From the NCBI GenBank assembly GCA_001414345.1, contig LLCB01000130.1, forward strand, positions 84,585 through 148,584: 64,000 nt of DNA, in the 5' to 3' direction. A model generated the notes under the pieces. It was not told where the DNA came from and did no database searches. It saw nothing but the letters and a program-made list of their open reading frames with translations. Shown piece by piece: positions 22,510 through 34,857 of the stretch. This DNA is from Hymenoscyphus infarciens. Its lineage: Eukaryota > Ascomycota > Leotiomycetes > Helotiales > Helotiaceae. The position numbers were made by a program, and so were the translations under genes. Position 1 is the stretch's first letter. Each line of letters begins with the position of its first letter.

Positions 22510-24029
22510 TACACAGTTCGTTGTTACGTTTCTTCACTTTTGTTTCAACTGTATGAATATGAGAAATTCAACGCCGATGGTTGTATTCAGTGAAGCTATA
22601 GTTTCTTCTAGGCGGATACTTATCTTGAGAAGCAAAGTTAGAGTCGTTTTATTTGAAATGGTAACATAGACCCGTTTCTTTTCCAAGCCGTAGCTATGGC
22701 TTTATGTTCCAGTTTTCCTACAAAAAAACAACTCGAAAATAGCATCATCTCTACAAAATCTGTTCTAAATTTAGTCGTTTCGTGCTCACTCTAAGTGGAG
22801 ATATCAACTTTCCCGAGACAATTGTGACTACTGAGCCAAAAGCCTTAGAAGCGGAAAGTCTTAGTAATTTACACAGGCAATCAAAATAAAAGAGGCGAAG
22901 ATGTAAGAGAATAGACGTAAGGTTTGAAAGTTGGAATTTTTCTACAAGCAGGAATAAAGCAACGATGAGCAGAACCAAGAGACGAATCCGGCTTTCGAGT
23001 TTTCAGAGTGCTTAATACAATTTAAGCAACAAGTAGTTCGACAGGTTTGCCTGATGGGGCAACCCATAACTTTCCAGCTATCAAGCGATCATTAAAGTTT
23101 GAGCATAAATCCGATGGAATGAGGCCTGTAGACTATCCCATCTGTCCCGACAAGATAGCGGCGGCTAGTCGAGCCAGCCAGTTTTTTGAAGTTCGCAGCA
23201 CACCAATTTCGGTACTCATCAAGTTTTCTCTGTGGCATAAGAATTTTTCCCAGTTCGTTATAGATCGCAAATGAGGACCGAGAGTCTTTGCTAGTACTGG
23301 ACCAAATGTCCCCCTTTCCGGCGTCTTGCTGCACTGGTCCGATGAACACGGAAGCATATTTCTCAAGGAATCGCTAGCCTGGTCAAGCCTCCGAGAATGT
23401 CTAGGTGTGCAGCCCAGAAATAAGCGCTTCGAGAATAATAACCTCAGCATCGACAGCACCTGGCTCGATAGCCAGTGGTATCTTGGCTTCAGTGAGAGTC
23501 AGATGTAGTGAGGTTTGTTCAAAATAGTCTATATCCTATCAAACTCTGTTTGATGGACAACTATCCAGTTTTTTAGGGCAGATTTTCGCACGCGTGGGAC
23601 TTGAGGAGGGACCAACATTACAATTCCCGGGCGTTCAAGTGTTCCTAGTATTCGACGTATACGGTATACCGGTGATTTTTGGAAGATTAGATCGATCCAT
23701 TATGGAGGGATCCTAAAGAAGTGCCTCGACAACATAGATCGAAATACCTGATGCCATGGCCATGACATTTTGCAACTGGCCAGGATAGAAGTCGTGTAAA
23801 CCTGGTTCAAATAACGTAATTCAGGCAAACTTGTACGCTCCATATGACACTCTTTCGTTAAATGGCCGCCCGAGAGTTGCTGCCCAGCGTGAATAACCTA
23901 TTATTCGCTTGGTAATTTCCACTGATATTGTAGCTTCTGGCCAGTCTTCGTTTAGCTTGTATGCAGCGACCAATGTATTTAATGAGTTGAAAAGCTTTTT
24001 TACAGAGACTCGTGATCTTCCAGTTGAGT
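22510..24029. other. Intergenic region, 1.5 kb
   Basis: No recognisable gene. Overlapping short frames at 23047-23508 on both strands show no consistent coding bias. Confidence 0.5.
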
Positions 24030-24031
24030 TA

Positions 24032-24531
24032 TAGTGAGTTGCGAGTTAAGCTTCCCTTTTAACGATATTTTATAAACCGTGCGTTTTTAGAAAATTTCTT
24101 ATCTTCTAGATACTCTATTACTCTTTACTTAATAACACTATATATTATTCTATCCTCGAGAACAGCTAATAAGAGCTTAATACTCTCTTTCTTACTCTAT
24201 AAACTTTTTAAGAAGAAAACAGACACTTTTATATATGTCTAAAGTTTTATAGAGTCTTAGTAGAATTATAGAGGTGTGAAAATTTTTCCTACGAAAAGAG
24301 GGTTATAATATTATCTAAGGATTAAGTTTATTCTTATAATAATTGCTTAGAAATAGTAATAAATAGAGAGGATATATAAGAAGATATAGCAGTTCTTTCT
24401 AGCTAGGTCTTATATTCTAAAGAGTACTTTAGTTTTCTGTTTTCTGAAATAAATAGTGAAAAAAACCTAGGAAGAAAAACGCACGGTTTATAAAATATCG
24501 TTAAAAGGGAAGCTTAACTCGTAACTCACTA
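24032..24531. mobile_element. 500-bp MITE with TA target duplication
   Basis: Inverted terminal repeats of about 55 bp begin TAGTGAGTTRCGAGTTAAGC on both sides and include the shared block ending CCGTGCGTTTTT. They differ at one G/A. TA dinucleotides flank both ends (24030-24031, 24532-24533), as expected for Tc1/mariner/pogo-mobilised elements. The centre is AT-rich and non-coding. Confidence 0.85.
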
Positions 24532-24533
24532 TA

Positions 24534-25119
24534 TCAGGTATTATAAATTAAATTTCCCAGTCTGGTGTCCCGTATGGGGTTAGTAAGCTTGGTGCTCTTG
24601 CTCAGGCGCTAATCACCCTCGCTCTGCTCAGGTTAAAGCAGCAATTACTCATGCCCGCAGAGTAAAACGGAATCAGCGAATGGGAATTTCGATCCTGAGT
24701 CTAGGGGTGTTCCTTCCTCTGGTAAAGAAGATAGATATGTACAAAGTTTCCCGCTAGATACGCTCGACGTTTTAAGGATTGTTGTCAATTCCTCGATGTC
24801 CAAAGTCTTAATAGGGTGGAAGTATGGATTTATGGTGAAAAGTGCGGCATCCTCTTCGTTTCTAGTTAGGAGGCGATGTTCTAGGCTCGTTCTTTATAGT
24901 CTATAGGCTAAATTATTATCCTCGTCTGGTAATTAGTAGGTCTCAATGTTCTCTCTAACCTTAAAGTTAAAGGATGTATGAATCTCGTTAGCATCTTCAT
25001 ACTCCCCTTGTATTTCTTTATACCTCTTCAAAAATCGTAAAGGAGGTCGGGCCCATATAAACTTGTTTCTATCGGTTTCATTAGAAGCCACTGACGATCA
25101 TCAGTGGACTCACGTAGGT
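24534..25119. other. Intergenic region
   Basis: About 590 bp, moderately AT-rich after the MITE, with no recognised feature. Confidence 0.5.
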
Positions 25120-25619
25120 CTAGACGTCTTGGTCTGAGCAGTCTTGTAAGCGATATTGAACATCAGCAACACAATTCTCACAATTAGATGTGCACTTTCG
25201 TCCGTTCCTGATACAATTACAGGTGTCCGGCTTGCACATTCCCATACAGACCCTGCTGCAGTTGACATCAAGGGATGCATTTATATGTGTTTCCTCGTCT
25301 GGGAATATTGTTAACTTGCCCAGGTCTTCCCCTGCTTCCACTTGGTGATGATATAGGTATTCAATGTACCAAGGCCTGTGTATTCAGCTGGTGCTGCAAT
25401 CTTTACAATCAAAAAATCGAGGTTGATATTCGCGAGAGCGAGAATATTTTGATTCGTGGCGGACAACAGAGATGTGGATATCTGTTGGAGAGACGTCATG
25501 TTTACTTTTGCAGACTTAAGAGTTTCAGAGGTAATTTTTGGGTTTGGGGTAACAAGTATATGGAGTGTAGTATATAGTAGGTGACACAAGGTAAAAAGTG
25601 AGGCGAACTCGTTAGCCAA
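25120..25619 (-). pseudogene. Truncated Cys-rich fungal protein relic
   Basis: Two overlapping minus-strand frames. The first (25619-25311) includes QNILALANINLDFLIVKI and APAEYTGLG, resembling the N-terminus of a larger fungal-specific protein family. The second (25341-25120) includes CSRVCMGMCKPDTCNCIRNG and KCTSNCENC, a Cys cluster reminiscent of CXC-type zinc-binding repeats. The two would be far apart in a full-length protein, so this looks like a copy with an internal deletion. It could instead be a small two-exon gene: candidate GT/AG sites exist around 25300-25360, but I could not choose between them. Function unknown. Confidence 0.4.
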
Positions 25620-26298
25620 TAGCTAGGTACGGTCGTGATATCTGACTGCATCAAGGCTATGCCACTGGATCACGCTATAAACCTCTCAAGTGGACCACTC
25701 GTCAGAAGAACCATGCTTTTCCCCTATATTTATACTGTATTATCACCGAACTACTGGAGTAATAGGTGTATAGAGTGTATTAATCAAAACTATCAGAATA
25801 GAGGTCACATAGGTATTACCTAGAACTAGAACTTTCTTAAACTTTTCTTACTTTCTTTAAGAGACTATTCTCAAAGAATTTGAAAACACTTATTTCTATA
25901 AAGCTGTCAAGTGCTTCCTCTTTTTCCACTCGGAAGCTTGCTGAAACATACGTATACTCACAAGAATTAGAATCCTCTAGCAAACGACAAGTTGAGCCTA
26001 CTAGTCTAATATCGCGTAGTCTTCAACATTTCATATAAGTACAACCCCCTTCGTGTATATAACTCTCTTTGTACTATCTCGCTAGTTCTTTCTGCTTCCT
26101 AATTTCTAAGAATAAAATAGAAACAGGTTGAAGAAATAAACTTAGAGTCAGAGGCTCTCTGTTACCTAACGCTGTTGGAAACTTTCAAAGTCCTCGGAAT
26201 TAACCGAGTCTCAAATTGCCTAGATTGGGCTATACAACAGAACATCTCAGATCCCAGCTTCCTATATCTCATCTTCCACCACCCCATCCATATCACAC
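25620..26298. other. Intergenic region
   Basis: About 680 bp, AT-rich, with no recognised coding or repeat feature. Confidence 0.5.
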
Positions 26299-27305
26299 CT
26301 AATGAAAAAACTCCCCATCCCCATACCTCGCGACAAGTTTAACATTCGGAATCTCCATATCCCCCAAAATTCTTTTACTCCACTCCGTATCAGCTGTCCT
26401 CATAATCTCTTTGAAATCCGGAGTTTCAGTATCAATTTCATAGAGAGCTAAATACTTCAGCAGAGTCTGGACTTCCTTATCTTCATCTTTGAGAGGAATT
26501 CCCTTCAAAATACGTGATTGAGGGTTTGTGCGATGGTAGAGAGGTTTGTATCTTGTGGTTCGGACGTAGTTTGGGACGTGGGATAGTTCTTCCATATGCT
26601 TGGGAGAGCTAGTGGGTTGATAATGGGATAGAGGAGGGGGGGGGGGGTAACTTCTTTTTGGTACCAATCATCGAAATCTTGATCTGTGACTTTAGATCCT
26701 AGTTCCATTCCGGCTGTTGAGATAAATTTGGTCGCTCCTGCTCAAAATCATCAGCGTGCCTCTCCTCTCCAACTAAACACCCGCCATCACTCCAACCTCT
26801 CTCTTAAAATTCATACACGGATGAATCCTCCCCCACCCTCCCATCCCTCCCTCCCAACACAAAAAGCCAAAAACACCAAACACGAAAAAGGAATCAACTC
26901 ACCGCTCCCATTCTTCTTCGGATCATAAACCCCACCCAACCCATAATACCTAACATCAACATCCGCCAAACTATAAAAGATCTCAAAATCAGCATTGCCA
27001 GGTCCACAAGTACATCCAAAATTCAAATCATCCAACCAAATCCCAACTCTGAACATCCCTCCCAAAAAAACATGAAACCCCCCAAAAAATACTAACTCAT
27101 AAACAGGCAACCCCTCTGGCAAAATCTCACTATGAACCCTAATCCAGCTAAAATCCTCCCCCTGCGTAAACCCAATATCCCGCATAGGATATAACACCAA
27201 ATTCAGTTTATCAGCCTCGGGATCCGCATTCTTAAATCTCAAGGCAGAATTGCTACCCGACGTAGCCATGCTCTCAAAAATATGGTTGGCCGAGTACCAA
27301 TTCAT
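26299..27305 (-). pseudogene. Fungal-specific protein gene, frame broken at a C12 run, start missing
   Basis: Exon A (27305-26903) reads YSANHIFESMATSG, ALRFKNADPEADK and YPMRDIGFTQGEDF. A 165-bp intron (26738-26902, donor GTGAGT) joins it to exon B, which begins GATKFISTAGMELGSKV and FDDWYQKEV. There the frame breaks at a run of twelve C (G12 on the plus strand, 26636-26647). One extra base restores the frame to HVPNYVRTTRYKPLYHR and on to the stop at 26299. The conserved reading frame also extends upstream of the first Met (KGPGLLYVNSK, to about 27400) without an ATG before a stop, and a Copia LTR begins only 160 bp from that Met. It resembles fungal proteins with EthD-like repeats; the activity is unknown. 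Loss of the promoter and first exon through the insertion is plausible. Confidence 0.6.
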
Positions 27306-27464
27306 GAATGTCGCTTCGTTGAGGAGGGGGTTGGAGGTTTTCGAGTTGACGTAGAGGAGGCCGGGGCCTTTGATTTCTGGGGTGGGCTTTTTAGAGGGAA
27401 AGTTTATTGGTTGAGGAAATTGAGTTCACATTGTAGCCACCTTCAATTACAGCTACTCATATAT

Positions 27465-27644
27465 TGTTGTTATATTAGATATTCACTCTTATAATGGCTA
27501 CCCGATTGGGGTTAGCTCACTCTTAGGGTACTTATACTCCCTCCTACGCATAGTAGATAGTTCTCTCCTTATAGCAATTAATACCTAATTCTCTACCCTA
27601 CACTTTTAAATGCCTATAACACTTCTCTTAACCTTGCACCTATA
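27465..27644 (+). repeat. Left LTR of the Copia element
   Basis: 180 bp starting TGTTG. It matches 36227-36408 with nearly all differences being TG/TA or CA/TA transitions. Confidence 0.85.
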
Positions 27645-30600
27645 ATAGGTTATAAGCCTGGTAGCTATTATGCTATCGGTATTTAATAGTATTACTTAAA
27701 TTATAACAGTAGAAGTTAATTTACTTATCGTCTTATTACTACTGATGATATATATATATATAAACTTAGGTTAAGAGATATCGATACTAGAAAATATATA
27801 AGTACTAACTATACCTTAATACGTACTAAGTCTAAATAATCTGTTTAGTAAATTAATAAAAGTATAATAATTAATCCCTCTAACGACCTTCAACTTATAA
27901 GAGTAAGAGGTATTCTAAGCTGTACTTAAATTATCTTTTAACGATTTACTCTCTTTAGTATCAACTATACGAAAAGGTAAGAGTAAAGTAAATACTCTTA
28001 TATAGGTTCTAGAGTAACTTTCACTAATAAAAGGATTGCTAATCAAGGAATCGCTCTTAAAGTCTCTCTATAACAATCTAGAAGGTCCTAGTAATAAATC
28101 GAATTTACTATTAAAAGGATTAGGATTAAGAAGTATAGAAAACAATAGCTTAAACAGTGACAGATTAGAAGCTTCTCTGCTACTACTCTCTTAGTTAATA
28201 TTTACTAGTATTAACGATATATTAGACCTACTAAATTTAAGCTATTATAACACTTCTTAGCTCCTATTAAGATTACGCCTAAAAGGTGAAAGTAATTACT
28301 TATTATAAAAGGAAGAGATAATAAGGCTTATATATTAATATAAATTAAAAGTCTACTTTAAAGAGAATATTTAACTACTAAAGAAGGTTAAATTAATATT
28401 TACTATATAAGAAGAAGAAACTATAAATAACGTAAAGTTATAGAACCTTTAGAATAAGAGAGAGGCTAGATACTACTTTATAATTATAAATAATATTAAA
28501 GCTCTCCTTGCTAAAGTTATTAAGAGTATCTATACTATAAAGAGTATATAGGATACTCTTAAAAGAAAGTACTCTAGAAAAGGAGAAGTGCTTATATATA
28601 ATATAATCAGCAATTATATTAACTATAAATATAAGAGATATAATAATCTTAAGAAGTATATTAGTTACTTCTTAAATATAAAGCGTAAGCTTAAAGAGCT
28701 TAAATTAATAGATATTAAAAAGTAGTATACTACTCTTTTTGTTAAAGGATTAATATAGTTCTTTTCTTAATAGTCTATAGCTAAGCGAGTAGATCTTCGA
28801 GGTTCTAATCTACTAGACCTTAATCGCTTAATTATTAATATTATAGATAAAGCTCGTATTAGAGAGACTACTAAAAGTAAAGCCCTTTTTAGAGGTATAA
28901 AGCCTTAATAATAGTAATAATACTTAAAAGGTAATAATAATAAAGAAGATAAGAATTACTCTTATTATATATCTAATAGATATAACTCTAATTTATACTT
29001 TTCTCTTTTAAAAAATAAGGAAAAGAAGGAAAAGTAGGAGGCTTTTTAAGATAAGAAGTAGACTAAATAGAATCTGAAAAAGGAAGGTAAAAAGAGAGGT
29101 AATTCTTTAAAGAATAAGAATATTAAGCCTAAGAATACCTCTAATAATAATACTAAGGATATAGAAAGTACTTTTAGATATATAGGCTTATATATAGTAT
29201 ATAGTCTTAAATTAGATACTAACATAATTATAGTATCTTTATAAAAGTCTAAACCTTAGAGAAAGAGATTTAGAAACGATACTAGCGCCGACTTATATAT
29301 TACGTACGATCGCTATCGCTTTTAAGAAGACTTCTAAGAAGAGAATTTAAGCACTATTGTAATAGTTAGTAGTATAGCCTCTATTTAAGGAATTAGTATA
29401 GTAGTACTCTAATTACGTACTAGCTAAGATAAGGACGATTATTACTATATTAAATTAAAGAATTGTTTATATATCTTAGAAGGTAGTGTAAATCTCTTTA
29501 GTAGACGTATCTTTATAGATACTAGGGGTACTATTAATAAGTATAAATTATAGCTTATTAAATCTAAGCATATCTTCTCTCTTTTAGATAATAATTACTA
29601 TCTTCTAGAGATACTAAATAATTATCTCTCGCTTAAGAACTTAAAGATATATTTAAGCAAAAAGTAAGACGTTAAGGTTATTAAATATAACCTTAATCTT
29701 AATAAGAGACTAACTTCTATAGTTTCTTAAGACACTAATAATACTATTATTAAAAGTAGTATAAGTACTAATACTAAGACCTTCTTAACTAATAAGAAGA
29801 CTAGCTTTCTTATTTTAACTAATAAGAAGCTAGGAAATTTTAAACGAGAGTTAGTATTAACTACAGTCGTAGCTTACTTAGTAGCACTTCAAAAAGTTAA
29901 AATCCTTTTACTAATAATATAGTATCGTTACTTTAAATATCTCAGTCTTAATAATATATAAAAGACTTTTAAATTAGTAAAAGATATAGAATTTAAAGAG
30001 TATCTAGAACCTTAAAAAGGTAAAATCGTATATACTCTATATAAGCTTAGAAAGCTAATATAATATAGACTAAAAGCTATTAATCTAGAGTATAAAAGCT
30101 AGGAAGTCCTTAGATATATATTTAGTAATATAGTACAAATTAAGCCTCTAATATATAATAGTATAGAGTATACTATAATCTTAACTAACGAATATTCAAA
30201 GAAATAATAAGAATACCTCTTAAAGATAAAAGAAGAGGTATAGGAACATTTTTAAGCTTTTAAGCGATTAATATATATCTAATATAGCTACTGAATTAAG
30301 ATATTTAGACTAGACAAAGGAAAGGAATTTATAGTTAAAGATATCTAAAAGTATACTAAAAACCTTAAAATAAAGCTTAAGATTACTACTCTAAGATTAC
30401 CTAAGTAGAATAGGGTTTCTAAACACGTAATCTATACTCTTATTAAAAGACTCTAATCTATAGTAATCGACTAAGAGATCTCTAAGTTTCTCTAGAGAGA
30501 AGTACTACTTATACTAATCTAAACATATAATATTACTACTAATAGTATAGTTAATAGCAAGACCTCTTATTAAAAGTTTCTAGACGAATTCTATCTAGAT

Positions 30601-31522
30601 AAGAATAATATACTAGATATATTAAATCTAAAAGTATTAGAATATAAGGCTTTTATCTATATCCTAGTATAGGATAGAGTTATAAGTAAAAAGCTCGCTA
30701 TATACGCTTAGAAAGGTATATTAGTTAGTTATAAAGGTTTATATATTTAGCGAATTTAGATACTAGAATTATAAAGAGTTATAAGATCCTTAGACATAAG
30801 ATTTAATAAAGGAGAGTATATTAGTAGATATAGTCTCTTAAAACCCGGATCTAGGAGTAGTAATCTTAATAATAAGATCCTAGTTTCTATTACTTTAAAT
30901 AAGAGTATAAATTTCAACGATTTTACTCTTAATCTTAATATTAACAAACCTAGCTTAACTGATTCAGATTATAATAAACATAACAAAGTTCTTAATAAAG
31001 TTTCTATTAATAACAAAGTTAATAAACCTATTCAATAACCTTAAAAGATATATCCTACTATTCTACTAAGTAAACATATTAATACTTATTAAGATTATAC
31101 TAAGAAGGTTAATCTAAATATTACTATAAATTTAGTAAAAAAGAAGATAACTTTAAAAGAAATCAAGTCTCTTATAAAGCTTAGTACTAAATAAGTATAT
31201 ACTACTATTAAATATAAGAGTATTTAAATTTCTAATAATCTATAGACTTTAATTAAAGCCTTAAATAGTAAAAACTCTAAAGAGTAGAAATACACTATAA
31301 GAATAGAGATAGAGTTACTTATATATAAAAAGACTTAGATACTAATTAAGCGAAAGTTAGTACTAAGAGGCTAAAGAGTACTTACTACTAAATTCGTTTA
31401 TTATACTAAAAGAGATACTAATTTAGTTATCTTAAAGTTTAAGATAAGATAAATAGTATATAGCTTTAAGTAAGAATATAGAGTTAATTATTACTACACT
31501 TTTATAAAGATATATAAGATAA

Positions 31523-31874
31523 TATGACGGTATGCCGTCCTGTATAGCCGATATTACGTAGCATATGCCGTATATATTAGCTTTCAGCAGTTGTTATTTT
31601 ACATTATCTAATTTAGGAAGGTTACGTACGTCTAAGCTTTCAGACATACTTCGTAGAGTTCAGGCTTTTATATTAGCCGACGTATGTCGTTGTTCGGTTT
31701 CGTACCTCTTTTATATTATCTGAAACCTCTTATATATAGCAGCCTACTCCTAGAGTCAGAAAAGGCCAGTTTAGCCTTTTCTTCTGTATTAGAGCCTAGT
31801 ATCTATATACGTCATTCTACTATACGCACTTCTATATGCCTCTACTATAGTTATATATATTTCGTACTATTATA
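31523..31874 (+). repeat. Left LTR of the nested element
   Basis: 352 bp. Compared with the right LTR it has more TA where the other copy has CA or TG, the RIP pattern. Confidence 0.9.
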
Positions 31875-33289
31875 TAAAAAGGCTAAACTCTACTTCGCTG
31901 GTAACGGCATTTATAATATCTCTTCAAGCTTATCGTCGCTTTTATTTCTTTTTTAGGCCTAAATCGGTCTATTACGATAATATCCTTAAATAGCCGGGAT
32001 TCTAGAGATCTCCTAAACAGCTAGTAATATTAGAGTTTAGTATCGGTTTTAGATAGCTAGTAAAAATCGTATCTTATACATTATAGGATTTAAATACGCT
32101 AAGTATTTAGAATCCTAATAACCCTCTCTATATAGGGACTGCTATACATAGGTTCGGTGAATAAGTCGATATACTATAGTTATTATAAAGGCTTCCGAAT
32201 CTGCTCTTACCCCCCCCCCTTTCCGACATTATATCGAAGTTCTAAGAAGACCTTAGGTCTCTCTCTGAATCAGTTCTACTATAAGGTATTAAACGACCTT
32301 CCAGAGCCACCTCTCTTTTCGAAAGATAACCCTCTAAACCCTCTCTAACCTAACTCGTAACTGTATATTAAGACCTAGAAGATCCCGATAAAACGATAAG
32401 CGAGACTTCTTAAATACAGACAATATATAGATAATAGGCAGATAAGATAGAGGTATATAAAACAAAGGATAAAACGATCGGTTAGCTAAGAGATAGAGGA
32501 CAAAATTATAAGCGAACTTCGAAGTTAAAAATCCCACCTCCGAACCCTCCCCGATCCGACCCTCATTCGAACCCTCCTTTGCTTTTATGCCCGAATTTAG
32601 ACCTCTTTCGCTGAAGGGACACCGCTGCCCTTGATGCCTTCCTACTACTTCCTAACCCTCGAATCGGATACGAATCGGTCGAAATACGCTTTCTATCAGG
32701 ACTAAAGAAGCAAGCTCTTAGCTAAGTTATTACTATTAGTCCTAACCGAACATTATCTGACTCTACTAAGCTTTCCTCGAACCTCTATTAGTAAACGACT
32801 AAAAAGACTACGATGACTCGGTTACGAACCGAGTCCTAGCCGTAGGTACAAAGGTTAAAAGAGATAGAAGTGGAATTAGGAGAAGAATACGCTGAAGAAC
32901 GTTTACTTTTCGAGTATGGCCATACTTGGAGAGAATAGGAACAGTTCTTTTATATATAGGATAAGATAAGATTACACCTTAGCTCTAAAACACGTCTACT
33001 ACTTTTAAGAGATGCTAGAATTACAACTTTACTAAAATAGTGAACGATCTTTTAGCTATAGATAAGGAGACACGCTGAAACGCTGAGTTACGAGATATTA
33101 GCACTACGGTTCAGAATACCCCTCCATCTAGCTCTAAACTCCCCACGATCTAACAGCGACTCTTTCTTTGAAATTAGAAGATGAATAAGTCCTTAAGTAC
33201 CCTGATTTAGACCTGAATTGCTAAAGGGAACGAGGCGGCCTACGGGCCTGAGTAACACAGTTCCTACGACAGTACTGATAAATGTCGTA

Positions 33290-33780
33290 CCTAAAACTAC
33301 TCCTTTTGTTGTTCTAAACTTCGGACAGCATTTTCAAATTCGGCTATAACTTTGCTTTTAACCAGCTGAAACTCCTCCTTTTATTGTCCTAGACTTTAGA
33401 TAACAATTTTAAAACTTTAATAACATTCGGCAATAACTCTTTTGTTTTAACCAGCTGAAACCACCCCTTTTATTGTCCCTAGATACTTAGACAATTCGAT
33501 AAACTTCAGTAACAACTTCGCCTTTGACTAGCTAGAACTACCCCTTTTGTTATCTTAAACTTCGGATAATAAAACTCTGACAACTTTAGAAACAACTTCG
33601 CCTTTGACTAGCTAGAACTACCCCTTTTGTTATCTTAAACTTCGGATAATAAAACTCTGACAACTTTAGAAACAACTTCGCCTTTGACTACCTAAAACTA
33701 CCCCTTTTGTTATCTAGATACTCGGACAGCGTTTTCAACATTCGGCAATAAACTCTTTTGACTAGCCGAAACCCCACCGA
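33290..33780 (+). repeat. Degenerate tandem array, units of about 80-90 bp
   Basis: Roughly six units share CCCCTTTTGTTATC, AAACTTCGGATAATA and CAACTTCGCCTTTGACTAGC. Two neighbouring units (about 33540-33690) are nearly identical, each about 88 bp. Earlier units have diverged. Confidence 0.75.
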
Positions 33781-34505
33781 CTCTGGTATAGAGTCTTATA
33801 GTCTTTACTTTCTTTACTTTCTTTTACTTCTAGCTGGGCTAGAAGTTTCTTTTTTATTTAGATTCTTTGAATCAGATGCGAATCGGTACACCCTCGAAGT
33901 AAACTCTTAGCTAAGATATCACTATCGCCTACAACGTTACCTCTTAATATTCGCTTCTAACTTTATTCTAAACTTTTTTAAACCTACACTCTTTTTTATT
34001 CGAATTTGAATTAGATGCGAATTAGTACGCTCTTAAAGTAAGCTCTTAATTAAGTTATTACTGTTACCCTCAACGTTACCTCTTAACTAAACGACCTCCG
34101 ACTTAACTCTAAATTCGCCTTCGACTTTTGAACTTTTTCTAATTTTACTCTAAACTTTTAAACTTTTTAAACTTCTGAACTTTTTCTGACCTACTAGACG
34201 GATCGGACTACACTCTTTTAGCGAACGTGAATGCTTACTTTTAATATTAAAGGATTAGAAACGAAGTCTCTATTATGTAAGCATCTACGAATTCGATTCG
34301 ATACTGACATCTCGACATCTCGCTTACAACATTTTAATAAATAAAGCATCTACGAACTCGGGTCAGATACGATTCAGACCCTGACCTTTTTGCTTATGAC
34401 AAAATCAAAAATACGACAAATGTTACAACACTTACACCATCTCGATTCGACCCTGAATAATAAGATAGACAGACTCGAGGACGAGTCTTTTTTAAGAGAG
34501 GGGGA

Positions 34506-34857
34506 TGTGACGGCATGCCGTCCTATATAGCCGATATTACGTAGCATATGCCGTACATATTAGCTTTTAGTAGTTGTTGTTTTACATTGTCTAATTTAGG
34601 AAGGTTATATACGTCCGAGCTTTCGGACGTACTTTGTAGGGTTCAGGCTTTTGTATTAGCCGACGTATGTCGTTGTTCGGTTTCGTACCCCTTTTATATC
34701 GTCTGAAACCTCTTGTATATAGCAGCCTACTCCTAGAGTTAGAAAAGGCTAGTTTAGCCTTTTCTTCCGTATCAGAGCCTAGTATCTACATACGTCATTC
34801 TGCCATACGCACTTCTATATGCCTCTACTGTAGTTGTGTGTATTTCGTGCCGTTATA
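34506..34857 (+). repeat. Right LTR of the nested element
   Basis: 352 bp starting TGTGACGG. It is followed by GATAA, the right copy of the target duplication. Confidence 0.9.

Larger units (their letters stand above)
31523..34857 (+). mobile_element. Nested non-autonomous LTR element (3.3 kb)
   Basis: Two 352-bp LTRs (31523-31874 and 34506-34857) begin TATGACGG/TGTGACGG and end TTATA. The 5-bp target duplication GATAA is present on both sides (31518-31522 and 34858-34862). A purine tract (AAGAGAGGGGGA) directly precedes the right LTR. The 2.6-kb interior has no protease, RT or integrase remnants and no long frame, but it holds a degenerate tandem array. It is less AT-rich than the surrounding Copia sequence, so it inserted later. 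It fits a LARD/TRIM-like element moved by another element's proteins. Confidence 0.85.

Noticed and set aside
33525..33700. Possible CRISPR-like array
   Set aside because: The units are adjacent degenerate tandem repeats without unique spacers, inside an LTR element of a eukaryotic genome.
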